Below, piece by piece: positions 38,680-49,853 of a DNA stretch of 64,000 bases (its first letter is position 1; every line of letters starts with the position of its first letter). Origin of the DNA: Rhynchopus euleeides (lineage: Eukaryota; Euglenozoa; Diplonemea; Diplonemida; Diplonemidae); assembly GCA_963210315.1 (NCBI GenBank), contig OY723306.1:248001-312000 (forward strand). The letters are read 5' to 3'. The notes under the pieces are model-generated. The model saw nothing but the letters and a program-made list of their open reading frames with translations. It was not told the origin of the DNA and ran no database searches. A program made the translations under genes and the position numbers.

Positions 38680-39326
38680 TGTAGTCAGGTCAATCCATCC
38701 GAGACATTCACCCGGTGCAACTGCCCGGTGTTCTTTGTACCTTTTTGAGGCCCAAAGAATACAAAAAAAATACAAGGACAAAGTGCACTGGGTGGGTCGA
38801 GGAGGTGCGAGTCATTCTCCCAGGGTTTAAAAAACTCAAACGATATACGGGAAAAGATCTACTCAAACGACCACGACCGTCACCACGCAGAAGCGAGTGA
38901 GGAAGCAGTCGGAGCTGTGAGGTCTAGCATGCTCCAGAAGGAGTGCGAGAGTGATGGCCCCGCTCGAAGCTGCTTTGGAGAAGACGAAGGAGCTCTCAGC
39001 CAGGGGGACTGCTGGACCTCCTCGCATGGCAAAAAATTGTCCTTCGCAGTCATGGCAGCCGCTGGTGAAGGGGAGCCTGTCTTGATCCACAGCGGAATCT
39101 GAAGGAGAAATCACAATGCTGCAGAATTGCACCATCATATGACATGCGCGCCAGACTTTGTGAAGGAGCGCCTCGGGTGCCTGCTGTCTGATGGGGATGC
39201 CCACAGCAGTGAAGGCGGCGAAGTTGAACTTTGGAGCGCGCCGCTAGGTTCAGATGGTTGAAACAATACTTGCATTTTATCAACTCCGACCCGCCCCCAC
39301 CCCCTCCGCCCCCCTCTGTGACATAC
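38680..39326. other. Spacer and possible last exon(s) of the KIF-binding protein gene
   Basis: A donor-like GTATGT at 39326-39321 starts an intron. A minus-strand frame at 38863-39204 (including RQQAPEALLHKVWRACH) might contain exon sequence, but no acceptor or homology decides it. Poly-A and ordinary spacer otherwise. Confidence 0.35.
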
Positions 39327-41141
39327 TCTGATGGCATCGTCTTTGCACAGCTTCTCCCGGTACTGGGGGTGTGCCTCTGCCCAGCGGACGAGCTCATTGT
39401 ACTCGACCACCGCCAGCTCCATCTGGCGGTACTCATCCTTCGCCGACGCTGCGAAGGTCTTGGTCCCAAGGCGGATGCTGTGGGTGCGTGCAGACACATA
39501 TGCTTGGCAGACGTCGGGGTCCAGCGCCTCCGGCGCATTGCCGTCGTCATCCTTGAAGGTGTCGATCCACTTGTCGAAGTATTTCCGCGCAAGCTTCACA
39601 GACTTGTTGATCGCCTTCTTGCTCAGCGCCTGCTCACCCGCCTTCATCTTCTTCCGGTTCTGCCTCTGCGTGATGCGGAGGTCCGCCACCTCGTTGTAGA
39701 TCTCGCCCAGCTCATACCAGCACTGCCTGCAGAAGTTGAGGTAGTGCTTCTCGCTGACATTCCCGGGGATGTCCTCCAGCATCTTCGCACGCTGCTTGTG
39801 GATGGCGACCTGCCGGTCAATCTGCAGCCCGAAGGGGTCGGACTTCTCATGCGCCACATCCCAGTGCAGCAGCAGCTTGAGGAAGGACGACAGGTCCTGC
39901 TGGATCTGGATGTGGTCCGTCACAAACCCGTCGAAGTCGTACCACTGCATCGCCTTCTCATATTTAGCCTTCGCCTTCTTCCAGTAATCCAACACGGTGG
40001 GCCACGCCGCCAGCCCCTTCCCAATCGGCTCCGGCTGCTTCGGCTCAGGGATGCCACACGCGAAGGAAACCCACCACTCGATGGGCAGCGTCTCCGGTGG
40101 CTTAGGCTCCTCGTCCTCCGGCATGCCTGTGTGCACATCACGGTAGTACTTCACCAGGTAGTAGTACCACTTGCCGTACGCCTGGGCGATGTTTGCCTCA
40201 GTCTGCCCCACCTTCTCCTCGTCCACATCGCCATGGTTGGCGACACGCGCACCCTTGTCATCGAGGTGAGTGTTCTCCGCGATGTATGTGTCCAGCACCT
40301 TGTCCGACGCCTCGATGCAGTGGAACGCCGCCCCGTAGTTGTTGTTGCTGAGGTAGAACGAGCACAGCCCCAGCGCGTTGACAGACCACTCGACCCTGTC
40401 GAACTCCTTCTTCGATGCGAGCTGCCTGTGCAGCGTCAGGTGGCAGTATTTGCTCCCCTCCTCCGCCTTCCCGTCGTTGCCGTACACCTGCGCCAGGTAG
40501 AACAGCGTGGAGGTGAAGCTCTGCTCCACACGGGCACGCAGCACCCCCATGTCGGAGCCGGTCGTCTCCTCACCCACATCCGACACCTTCAGGTGCTGCA
40601 CGCCGTCGTCCCCCTTGCGCTGTGCCCACTGGTCGAAGTCACGGTAGATCGCCTCAGAGTGGGTCAGGATCGAGATCGCCTTCTCCGTCTTGCCGCAGCC
40701 ACACCAGTGGTACCCCGCAAGGTTGAAGATCTCCAGCATCACAGGTGTGTACTCATGGTCGATGGTGTCGTCGCTCTCGCCAGACAGCTTCGTCAGCAGC
40801 TTCTCAAGCTGGGCCTTGGTGTACCCCTGGTCCCAGTCGTAGGGGGTCTTGTTGCGCAGCGCCTGCACCATCATCTCCGCACGCTCGAGATACTCATAAC
40901 CCTCGGGCATGCTTTCAACCTCGAAGAGGTTGCTGGCGATGGTGATGTTCGTCTTCACAAGCTTCAGCAGCAGGGCCGTGTCATCACGGTTCGCCTTGCA
41001 CAGGTCGGTAAGCTTGGTGCGCAGGTCGGTCAGCATCGAGCGCGCCTCGTGCTTGTAGAGGAACACGTTGGAGGTGGGTGGGTCCTCCGCCGCCTTTGCG
41101 GTGATCCGCCCCATCTCCTCATCGTACGCCTTGTCATCCAT
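39327..41141 (-). CDS. KIF-binding protein (KBP/KIFBP) homologue
   Basis: 605 residues are visible from the ATG at 41141 (MDDKAYDEEM); the frame extends to 41354, but that part is His/Pro-rich leader sequence. KBP proteins are TPR-like alpha-solenoids that bind kinesin motor domains and block microtubule binding. Family-like features are the LERAEMMVQALRN, YTPVMLEIFNLAGYHWCGCGKTEKAI, FTSTLFYLAQVYG, SVNALGLCSFYLSN and LNFCRQCWYELGEIYNEVADLR helices, and size matches the usual ~600-620. The exon ends ATCAGA followed by GTATGT (39327/39326), a splice donor, and translation past it becomes Gly/Arg nonsense, so a short last exon is missing and unresolved. Upstream, CCCCCACGCCTTCTGCAG is a good acceptor near 41200. 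Antisense ORFs of 661 codons are shadows. Confidence 0.85.
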
Positions 41142-41417
41142 GTCGTGCAGCGCCCCGACCCTCCACGGCAGGGTGGCGGTGCAAAGATGCGCCTCTGCAG
41201 AAGGCGTGGGGGATAGAAGGCGGGATGTGGTGGCGCTGTGAGAAGCAAAGAGAGTGGGTGGGGGTGGGGGTGGGGGTGGGGTGGGGTGGGGAGCTGCCGG
41301 GGGGGCTCTGTCTGCCCCCTTTTCGATAAGAACGTCATAACATAATCCAGCCACATACCTTTTTTTTCACTCCCTCGCTCTCTCCCCATCCCCCCCACGT
41401 TCGTTTCCAGGGGGTGC

Positions 41418-42596
41418 GGGGGGGGGGGGGGGGGGTAGGGGGGGTCAAATGGGGGTGACAAACACGATTTTTCAAAAAACCGGCGCAGAGGCCCCAAAGC
41501 CCCCGTAAACCCTCCAAACCCCCCCAGATCGGTCCGGAAACCCATCGAACCCCACTTTTCCACCATTCCGGGCACCTCAGGTGCCCGAATTGGGGTACCT
41601 AAATTTTGTGCCACCGTTTGGTACCGGACAGTGCCACTGTGTGGGAGGTTGGAAAAGAAAATGCCCCAACACACCACATCTGAGGGTTGCAATGCATGTT
41701 GCTTGCCAACCACGTCATCCGGTGGGTGTCAGGCGCTATGTAGGTGGCATTAGCCAGGTCTTCGATGTGTTCTGGCTTGTATACATACCTCCCTGCCACC
41801 ATGCACCGGGAGCTGCCTGTAGGTACGGAACAAGTCCAGATGGTCGTGTGATTCCTGTGCAGCAGTGATCCACAACCGGGATGTGTTGACAACGACTGTT
41901 GCAACACGAGCTGTACATTCCGGGAACACACGAAGTGCGCTGTCGTGGTACCCATTGTGCCAGAATTGGTAGTTGCTGCGGTCTACTTTGCCTGGCCCAG
42001 GAGCACTGGTACTGAACAGTGCAATATGCGTGGCGAGGTGAATGCAACGGAAGCGCGCAAAGCCAATACAGCTCTCGGATGGCGGGTGGTGGTGCCACTA
42101 GTGTGTGACGTTCACTCGAGGATACAATGCATCACAATGAATCAGCAACCGTGGACCGAGTACAATACGCTCTCTGTGGCTGGTGTGGGGGACAAAGGCA
42201 GTGCCTGTGCCGCAGGCAGGGAGGTACATATACAAGCCAGAACTCATCGAAGACCTGGCTAATGCCACCTACATAGCGCCTGACACCCACCGGATGACGT
42301 GGTTGGCAAGCAACATGCATTGCAACCCTCAGATGTGGTGTGTTGGGGCATTTTCTTTTCCAACCTCCCACACAGTGGCACTGTACGGTACCAAACGGTG
42401 GCACAAAATTTAGGTACCCCAATTCGGGCACCTGAGGTGCCCGGAATGGTGGAAAAGTGGGGTTCGATGGGTTTCCGGACCGATCTGGGGGGGTTTGGAG
42501 GGTTTACGGGGGCTTTGGGGCCTCTGCGCCGGTTTTTTGAAAAATCGTGTTTATCCACGTAAAAGGGTGGCATTTGACCCCCCCTAGGGGGGGGGG
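41418..42596. mobile_element. Foldback element, copy 2 (core inverted)
   Basis: Arms at about 41454-41797 and 42215-42560 are ~340-bp inverted repeats, with a 417-bp core between. The tips match copy 1 in the same orientation (including left GGGGTGACAAACACG and right CACGTAAAAGGGTGG). The core, however, reads as the reverse complement of the copy 1 core, with only a few substitutions. The right end carries one intact CCCTAGGG where copy 1 holds the MITE. No coding gene. Confidence 0.88.
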
Positions 42597-44487
42597 TTTT
42601 TTTGGGAAACAGAATCAATCCTGCTTGGCACAACAACAGGCACAAAACACAAAACACAAAAAAAATCACACCGCACGTTCTGTTCACTTCAACTGATTTT
42701 TCCCCCGACAGTTGGGCTGTGAGGCGAGGCTAGGTTAGCTTTTCCTGTCGGCACACCAGCGCTGTTTGATGTCTGTGAGCAGTTGGCACTACTCCCGATG
42801 ACGAGCAGAACAACACGCACGCACAGTGCGGCCCTTCGTTGCAAAAACCCCCACATATAATGGCCTGCCAGTGCTGTGGCTGTGTAAGCCCCGGCAGCAT
42901 GGTGACGGAGATTTTGCTTTGCTTCGGACTTCCCTGTTGACTGTATCGCCCTGCATTGAGCCAGATCACGCTCAGCTTTCTGAGGTGGGGCCTCTCCTGC
43001 ACTCCTTCGGTCGTTATGAGATGAAAACAAAAACGGCGCACAACACATGCATGAAACCTTCTTGACAGTGGCAGGGCCCACAGAGCACACGATTCTGATG
43101 CGATCTCCCTACTTCCCGCAGGACTTCTCTGCCACCCCCCGAGTTGCCCCCACCAGAGCAGAAGCACGCCGACCCCCCTGCACACAGGCAGAATATATTT
43201 CCCCTTCACTCGTTGCTTTGACTGATAAAGATCATACCGGGGTCCTTCGCTGAGGAGTGCAGAAAAGCGAACTGCCTCACAGAAGATGGAGACAACCTAA
43301 GGAGACACAACTTGGCACACAGAGCGAAGGCTCCCACTGCGCTATTCTTTGACGGCCCTCTGTGGCCCTTTGTGCGCAAACCTCTGTGCGTATGAGCGTA
43401 CATACGTGCGCTGCCAACAGCCATTTTCTTACCGTGAGACCTGAGAGACTGATACTGAGACAGGGAGACAGCAAGCAACACAATGTGATGGGGTGGGGCG
43501 GGTTTCGGTTCCATCACAACACGACGTGAGGAACGGAAGCCCGCTGCCGCCACACCACACACCACACCACACCACACAGGCGATGCTCATTGTTTTTCCA
43601 GCCACCACCACCACCCCCTCCGGAGCACACAGGAGGGACTACATCACGGCCAGGCGATGCCGACATCGTGACAGCCTGCCTGGCACGCTGGTCACCCCTC
43701 CTCCTCCTCCTCCCCTTCTCCCGAAGCAGAGGCTAGGGCAAAGCAGGCGACGGGGGGCGGGCGGTGCTGAAGCCTGGGGGTGGTGCTGGGCCTGCGAGCA
43801 GCACCACCTTAGCCAGAGCGGCCGTCCCGGGGGGGGGGGGGGGGGGGGGGCAGATGACAACACGAAAACATGGAGGGGCTGCCCGCCGAAGGAGAGGGGG
43901 AGGAGGAGGTGTAGGCTGTGTGGCCTGCCTCTGTCGTGCCGAGACAGCCGAGACAGAGGCAGCTTGGTTCTCCCCTCGCTCGTTGCGCAGGTTGCACTGG
44001 GGTGTGGGGGTGGTGGCTTTAAAAAAACAATCACACGGCATTGCCCATGAGAGTCTGAATCCAGAGTTTTGTTGTCCGCAAGGGCATCGCGCCCCCCCCA
44101 CCCACCCACTGGGTCCCCACCTCCCCTGCCTCCTCACGCATCAACGTGAAGGGCCACCGGCTCCGAAAAGGGGTGGGGGTGGGGCCAGTTCGCGGGGGGG
44201 GGGGGGGGGGGTTGTGTGGTGCGGCAGGGCTTTTGCCCGGCAAACAGACACAGCCGCAATCATAAAAACCAGAAAGAATAGAGGATGCCCCGCGGCGCGT
44301 ATTTTTTTGCGTATCTTTTTCTCTCGACACGCACACCCCCTCGCATTGGGGACGGGCGTGTCAAAAGGGGGAGATGGGGGGAGGGGGGGAATTTTTTTTT
44401 GCACTCGCTGCAGAACGTTCTTTCTCCTGCTCATTCTCTACACTCTCTTCTCCCATCCTGTTCACACCTCCGCAGAGCATCCCCACG
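42597..44487. other. Intergenic, no recognised gene
   Basis: Short ORFs only. Very long G runs at about 43830-43850 and 44197-44210, and (CAC)n-like words near 43555-43580. The sequence ACACAGAGCGAAGGCTCCCA near 43317 matches part of the dispersed repeat at 34425. Confidence 0.5.
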
Positions 44488-45648
44488 TCATGCCGTGGAC
44501 GCTACTTTGCGCAGGAGGGAAGGCTCAGCGTAACAATCCGCCGGGGCAATCGCCTTCACCAGATCCCAGGTCGTCCTGCACGCCGCCATCTTCACGACAG
44601 AGTCGAGGTGCCGGATGTCGTGGTACCCCTCGATCTCCGTCGTGGCCTTGATGTTCGCCATCTCCTCGATGCGGTTGATGAGCAGCGCGATCTCCAGAGT
44701 CGTCGCGTTGTTGAAGACGGCGAGGGGGAGGACCAGACTCGACATGTACTGGCAGAGCACGGTGAGCGCCACAATCTGATACTTGTTCATGTTCATCAGC
44801 TCCAGGGAGCGGCGCATCTTCTCGATGTCCTCCACATCCACGGTGCACCTCCGGATCCCCTCCACACGCGGGGTCTTGATGTCGTAGTAGCGGTCAGCCC
44901 ACTCCAGGATCGGCTCCATCATCTCATCCTGCTCCGCACGGATGTGCTCCTCCCTGTAGAACATGTGGTCGTGCTTAAAGAACTCGAGGCAGTAGTTGAT
45001 GCGTGCCGGCAGCCCGTCGGGCTGGACCTGGTGCGCCCCCGACGCCACATCCATCAGAGGCATCGAGAACCTGTTGATCACGCTCTGCTGGTCATCCCAC
45101 TCCTTCGCCACGGCCAGCGCAAACTCCTCCGAGGGGAGCACCAGGTTGTCCTCCGACTCGAAGGCCTTCGCGTTGCGGCTGTCCAGCTTCACAGCCCACC
45201 ACTGCGCCCCGCCCTCGGTGGGGGCGCTGGCGGGCTCGACGTCAACCTTCTTATAGAAGCGCTTGACAGCACGGATGGGCTCCGCCTTGATGCCGCTGGG
45301 TGTCATGTTGAACAGCCCGTCCTGCTCGGAGATGCGGTTCTGCTGCGTCTCGGTCGCCTTGAACTTGTTGTATGAGCGCTGCAGCACCTCCGACGCGTCG
45401 GGGGCCTCGGGGTCGATGGAGGGCTTGTTGCCAGTCTCCTGCGACATGTTCTCCAGCTCGTTCGCGGTGGTCTTCATGCGCTCCTCAAACTCGTCCATCG
45501 TGAACTTCGTGGCAGTCCCCTCTGCGCTGGTGCGGGGGACCTCAACGTGCTCCACACCCCCCATCACATCCGCGTCAGCCTGCACCCTCCCGCGCTTGGG
45601 GGCCGCGCCCGAAGAGCACATGCGGCGTGTGACAGCCCTGCGGAACAT
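44488..45648 (-). CDS. ATP12 chaperone, mitochondrial F1-ATPase assembly factor
   Basis: 386 residues from the ATG at 45648 (MFRRAVTRRMCSSG), an Arg-rich mitochondrial presequence. ATP12 binds unassembled F1 alpha subunits during ATP synthase assembly in the matrix. The conserved domain spans roughly residues 110-340: KRFYKKVDVE, WAVKLDSRNAKAFES, LVLPSEEFALAVAKEWDDQ, MPLMDVASGA and later ALTVLCQYMSSLVLPLAV. The frame continues to 46086, but that is low complexity 5' UTR. A pyrimidine run ending CCCCGCCCAG lies 20-25 bases upstream of the ATG. The 18 bases around the start are identical to those of the HSP10 gene. Length is above the typical ~290-330 because of the N-terminal extension before the domain. 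Confidence 0.9.
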   Translation of the reverse strand: MFRRAVTRRMCSSGAAPKRGRVQADADVMGGVEHVEVPRTSAEGTATKFTMDEFEERMKTTANELENMSQETGNKPSIDPEAPDASEVLQRSYNKFKATETQQNRISEQDGLFNMTPSGIKAEPIRAVKRFYKKVDVEPASAPTEGGAQWWAVKLDSRNAKAFESEDNLVLPSEEFALAVAKEWDDQQSVINRFSMPLMDVASGAHQVQPDGLPARINYCLEFFKHDHMFYREEHIRAEQDEMMEPILEWADRYYDIKTPRVEGIRRCTVDVEDIEKMRRSLELMNMNKYQIVALTVLCQYMSSLVLPLAVFNNATTLEIALLINRIEEMANIKATTEIEGYHDIRHLDSVVKMAACRTTWDLVKAIAPADCYAEPSLLRKVASTA

Positions 45649-48600
45649 TGTTGCGGCAGCAGCTCTTCGTCTGGGCGGGGGTGGTGAGACACACATATGG
45701 CATGGTGATGGCGAGCATGACTTCGGCGTGCTCTGTCGCGTTGGAGGCAAAGGGGGGTGGAAGGTGGAGGCGGGGATGTGGGGTTGTGGGGGTGGGGGTG
45801 CAGATCTCGGGCAATATATCCCCCAAGCCATCAGAGTGCGGTCAGCCCGGCCGTCATTGCCCCCACACACACACACACACACAGCATCGAAAAAATTGGA
45901 ACAAGAATGTGGGGGGCGGGGGGCGGGAGGGATGGCAGGCGGTGAGAAGGAAGGGGGGCGGGAGGGGGGCGGGGGAGGAGGGGGTAAAAATATCACCACC
46001 GCCTTCCCCTTCCCCTTGCCCTCCCCTCCCCTCCACACACACACACAACACACGCGCCCACACCCACACTCCACACCCCCTCCCACCCGCCCCTTTCGAC
46101 TCTGTCAGCTGCAGTGGCCTTCCTACCCCCGCCCGACCAGGCAACCAGCCCCCCCATCCACTCCCTACCGCCCGGCTGTGCCCTATTCCCCAGAAGGTTG
46201 GTCTTCCGCCCTCACTCTCTCTCCCCCCATGCCTGTTGCCCTGCCCGACACGCGTGTTGCACACACGCGCAGGGTATGGCGTAGCAGTTAGGCGGGAAGC
46301 CGAGTGTGGTGCGAAAGAGCCAGCAGAGTGGCAACGAACTGTGCAAAAAAAAAATCGTTACTCCTTTCGCTTTATTATAGACACCCTGTCCGGCAACTGT
46401 GGGAGAACAGTTCCGGACTACTTTTTTTCGTTGAGCGCACACTTGCTGTCTCAAGGCTGTGTTGATGCCCTGTGAAGTGGCATGAAGGTGCTAATCTAAA
46501 AGCTTCAGTTGTTCAGACGATTTCCTTCGTTACTTCGCGACTTCCTACGCTTCGTCGCTCGTGACTAGTAAAGAAAATAAAGGAATGTCGACACGCTTTG
46601 CTTCGGGGAGGCGGTGGCAGCAGTGGGTGCAGCGGAGAGTGAGCGCAGGTCCACACACACACACACCCCTTCCCCTTCCCCCCATTGCGGGGCAACGGCG
46701 GAACTCCCAATAGGAACGCGTCACCCCCACCCCTACCCCACACACACGCCCTCCCCCCCTTTGGCCAGCCACAACCAGGGGACTAGGGGTGGGGTGGGGT
46801 GGGGGAGCAAATCCCCGCGGCTGCCCTGCCCCTGCCCCTGCCCCACACACCCGTGTTTGAGATGAGATACATCAGGGGCGGGGGAGGAGGAGAGAGGGGG
46901 GGGGGGTACAGAGTAACCCACCCCCGCTCCCCTCTCCCCCCCACCACTCTCCTTCCCCCTCCCCGTCCCGTTTCACCCGACTTTGTAACCCAACCGCCGT
47001 TTTGCTATTTTTTTTGCTGTCATATATACGAAGGTTTTTACCGGGGGGGGTCAAACCACCGAACGGAATTGGCAGAACACAAGGACATATCACAACACAG
47101 AATAGGAAAGTCACACATGGCAAGCCGACATTGGTCCAGAGAGGAGTGAGAGAGAGAGAGAGATAGATAGATAGGGGGGGTTGTTGTTTTGCCGAGGCAG
47201 TGCTGTTGCGAGTGAGAGTGAGAGAGAGAGGGGGGCGTTAGTCTTCCGTGGACCTTTCTGTACGATGCGGGGGGTCCCGCTAATCCAACACAGCAAACGA
47301 GAGATGGAGATAGAGAGAAAGGCAACCTGTGAACGAGCAGAACAATTTCGGGCATTTTTTTTTGCAATATTTCAACATATTTTTCAACCTGTTGCGCACA
47401 AAAAGAGACAGGGAGAGACAGAGACAGAGAGTGTGTGTGTCTGGGGGGGGGGGGGGGGTGAAGGGTGGAGACCTTCTCATGAGCATATTCACGATACACG
47501 AGAGAGAGAAGGGGGGGGGGGGGGAGGGTCTTTGGAGGCGACTGCAGCATGCAGTTAGTCAGTGCAGTTATTCGGGGAGGGTGTGAAACCCCGGGGGCAG
47601 GTCTGGTCCCAAACAGCACAAACCTCCCGCCACATCATATAACCCACATGGCAGCATCTGCGGGTGCCTGCAGTGTTTGCTCTGACATATCAGGAAATCA
47701 CGTCCGTCGTGAGGCTGAATCCCGCCCCCCCCCCCCCCTCCTCCATCCACACACACCCCACTCTTTTGTTGGCGGAAGCAGGTCGGGGGGAGGGGGGAGG
47801 AGAGGGGGCTGTAGGCAAGCCCCCACACCTGCACAACCCACCGCGTCACACCTCGCTTGAAACCCCGATGCCCGCACGCGTGTGGATAATGGTACAGCAG
47901 TGCAGAAGCGCACTGAGGGGGGGGGGGGGGGCGCCTAATGACATCTCCTCCTCCTCCGGAAATGCACGCGCGTCGAAAGTCACACAAACGCGCGAGTCAT
48001 TTTGCATAGCAGCATGCTGAGGAGTCAATCACACACCGAGCAGCACCCGCTGCTCATAGTGGAAGGTCACCACTGCCACACCCTGCACACACGCCCCACA
48101 GACAGGTCTTGGAAAAAAGGGCGCCAGGCAGGGTCACCCTTTTGTTTGGCAATGAACTGGGAAGGCGGTGCAAAAAATAAACGATGCCCTTCCTGTGATA
48201 TCGCCCCATCCACGCCCCCCCCCCCCCCCCCCACACCCCACACCCTGCCACAAGCAGCACGATGTTTTTTTTTCAACCCACATTATTTTTTGAAGTGTGC
48301 ATGGGGTGGAATAAACTAATCCCCCAAAACCCTGCCATGAGCGGAATCAGATATGAAACGAACCCACCCACAGGCGTGGGTGGTAATGTCTGTCGAAAAG
48401 CGGCTGTAAATACAACCCATCCAACGACGGGGTTGGCAAAGCTCATAGAAAAAGAAACTCCCCTGCGTGCCTCGGCGCAGCTCGGTGGACGAAGTGAGAC
48501 GAGCTGCACAGAGAAGAGAGGGGGGGGGGGATTTAGGGGGAGTTGCAGAGTTCATCCGTTTGCAGATCCGCACCCAGCAAAGAAAAATACACAAAAGGGG

Positions 48601-48704
48601 CATCAACGAGTGTGGGAGGAGTCGTGTGCGCGCCTCTTGGGGAGTGGCATGGCAGTGGCAGTATCACCTCACCAACCTCACCCCAAACACACACACACAC
48701 ACAC
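45649..48704. other. Low-complexity intergenic region
   Basis: No convincing gene. (CA)n/(GT)n at about 45870-45885, 46030-46055 and 46650-46670; (GA)n at about 47145-47175 and 47215-47232; poly-G at about 47440-47458, 47508-47525 and 47915-47932; poly-C at about 47725 and 48215-48232. ORFs in this stretch follow the simple repeats. The (CA)n at 48685-48704 is the left target site of the next element. Confidence 0.55.
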
Positions 48705-49052
48705 AAGCCCTCAAGACTCTTGAAGCGGCCTGACTATTTAGTGTCTTCGTCGCAGCAAGGGGGCGATATATACCACCCTTTTTATTGATTTCACGTGTCA
48801 GTGTTTGACTTTTTCGCAACTTCATTTCTTCCTTTTTCTCCCTCTCCAACCCCACCCGTGACACCACCAGGGTTTAGCTAGCCCTGGTCCGATTATCCCC
48901 GGTTCTTCGCTGAAGAGACGCGGCCGGGGGGAGGGGTACGAAGAGTACGCGTCGAAACCGGTGTCACGTCGTGTTGGGGAATCCTTCGGGAGTGCGATAC
49001 TGAAGGGGAGGTGCTACTGCCCGTGCAGGGCGACACCGCCTTAAAACTTTAT
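48705..49052 (+). repeat. Terminal direct repeat, left
   Basis: Contains hairpins CGTGACACC/GGTGTCACG, ACCAGGG/CCCTGGT and GACGCG/CGCGTC. The last is flanked by CTGAAGA and GAAAC, resembling a hammerhead ribozyme core. Confidence 0.85.
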
Positions 49053-49504
49053 AACCACACACAAACCCTCTATTCCCCCAGGCCTGATGAGCAATCCCCC
49101 CTGCCTCATGTTGTGACTTCCTTTCTACCTTGCACAAAACATCCCATTTGCCCCTTTTCTTCCTTCGAAAGTGTTGTGACTACCCCCCCTTCCCCACCCC
49201 TCGGGAGTGCCACTCCTCTGGTGGTTAAAAGTGACCCGCCGTTGTGCCTTCGGCATCTGTTGCGTGTGCCGTCGTATTCTTCCTATGCACTAGTTATAGC
49301 TATCCGGGGGCGGCCTGCTGTCGCACCAGTGGGCTGCCCCACCTCTGCACCCTCGGTTTTTAAGATGTTCACCACAGCGGAGAATGATCCCCTTCTCTGT
49401 GGCGATCGAGCCAAGCTGGACGAGGTTCGCCTTCGGGCGAAGGTCATGTGGGCGGACAAAAGGTGCCTGCTCCTGAGACTCATCAGCAACCTGTTTCTTC
49501 CTTC

Positions 49505-49853
49505 AAGCCCTCAAGACTCTTGAAGCGGCCTGACTATTTAGTGTCTTCGTCGCAGCAAGGGGGCGATATATACCACCCTTTTTATTGATTTCACGTGTCA
49601 GTGTTTGACTTTTTCGCAACTTCATTTCTTCCTTTTTCTCCCTCTCCAACCCCACCCGTGACACCACCAGGGTTTAGCTAGCCCTGGTCCGATTATCCCC
49701 GGTTCTTCGCTGAAGAGACGCGGCCGGGGGGAGGGGTACGAAGAGTACGCGTCGAAACCGGTGTCACGTCGTGTTGGGGAATCCTTCGGGAGTGCGATAC
49801 TGAAGGGGAGGTGCTACTGCCCGTGCAGGGCGACACCGCCTTAAAACTTTATA
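49505..49853 (+). repeat. Terminal direct repeat, right
   Basis: Near-identical to 48705-49052, followed by (CA)n at 49856-49870. Confidence 0.85.

Larger units (their letters stand above)
48705..49853 (+). mobile_element. Small element with 348-bp terminal direct repeats in (CA)n
   Basis: Direct repeats at 48705-49052 and 49505-49853 flank a 452-bp interior, all between (CA)n tracts. Each repeat starts AAGCCCTCAAGACTCTTGAAG and ends CCGCCTTAAAACTTTATA. A third copy stands alone at 54226-54569, also inside (CA)n. The size and form recall TRIMs and retrozymes. The interior holds no recognisable gene; the 170-codon frame 49011-49523 merely crosses from repeat to repeat. Termini do not follow the TG...CA rule of LTRs, so a tandem SINE-like or pseudo-LTR origin is possible. 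Confidence 0.75.

Noticed and set aside
39231..41216. 661-codon plus-strand ORF
   Set aside because: Antisense to the KIF-binding protein gene; Leu/Val/Arg-biased without family signs.
48880..49010. tRNA gene in the 348-bp repeat
   Set aside because: The cloverleaf-like hairpins have no A or B box consensus, anticodon arm or CCA acceptor geometry.
48705..49853. Ordinary LTR retrotransposon
   Set aside because: Repeat ends lack TG...CA, the interior is 452 bp without gag/pol, and no primer-binding site was recognised.
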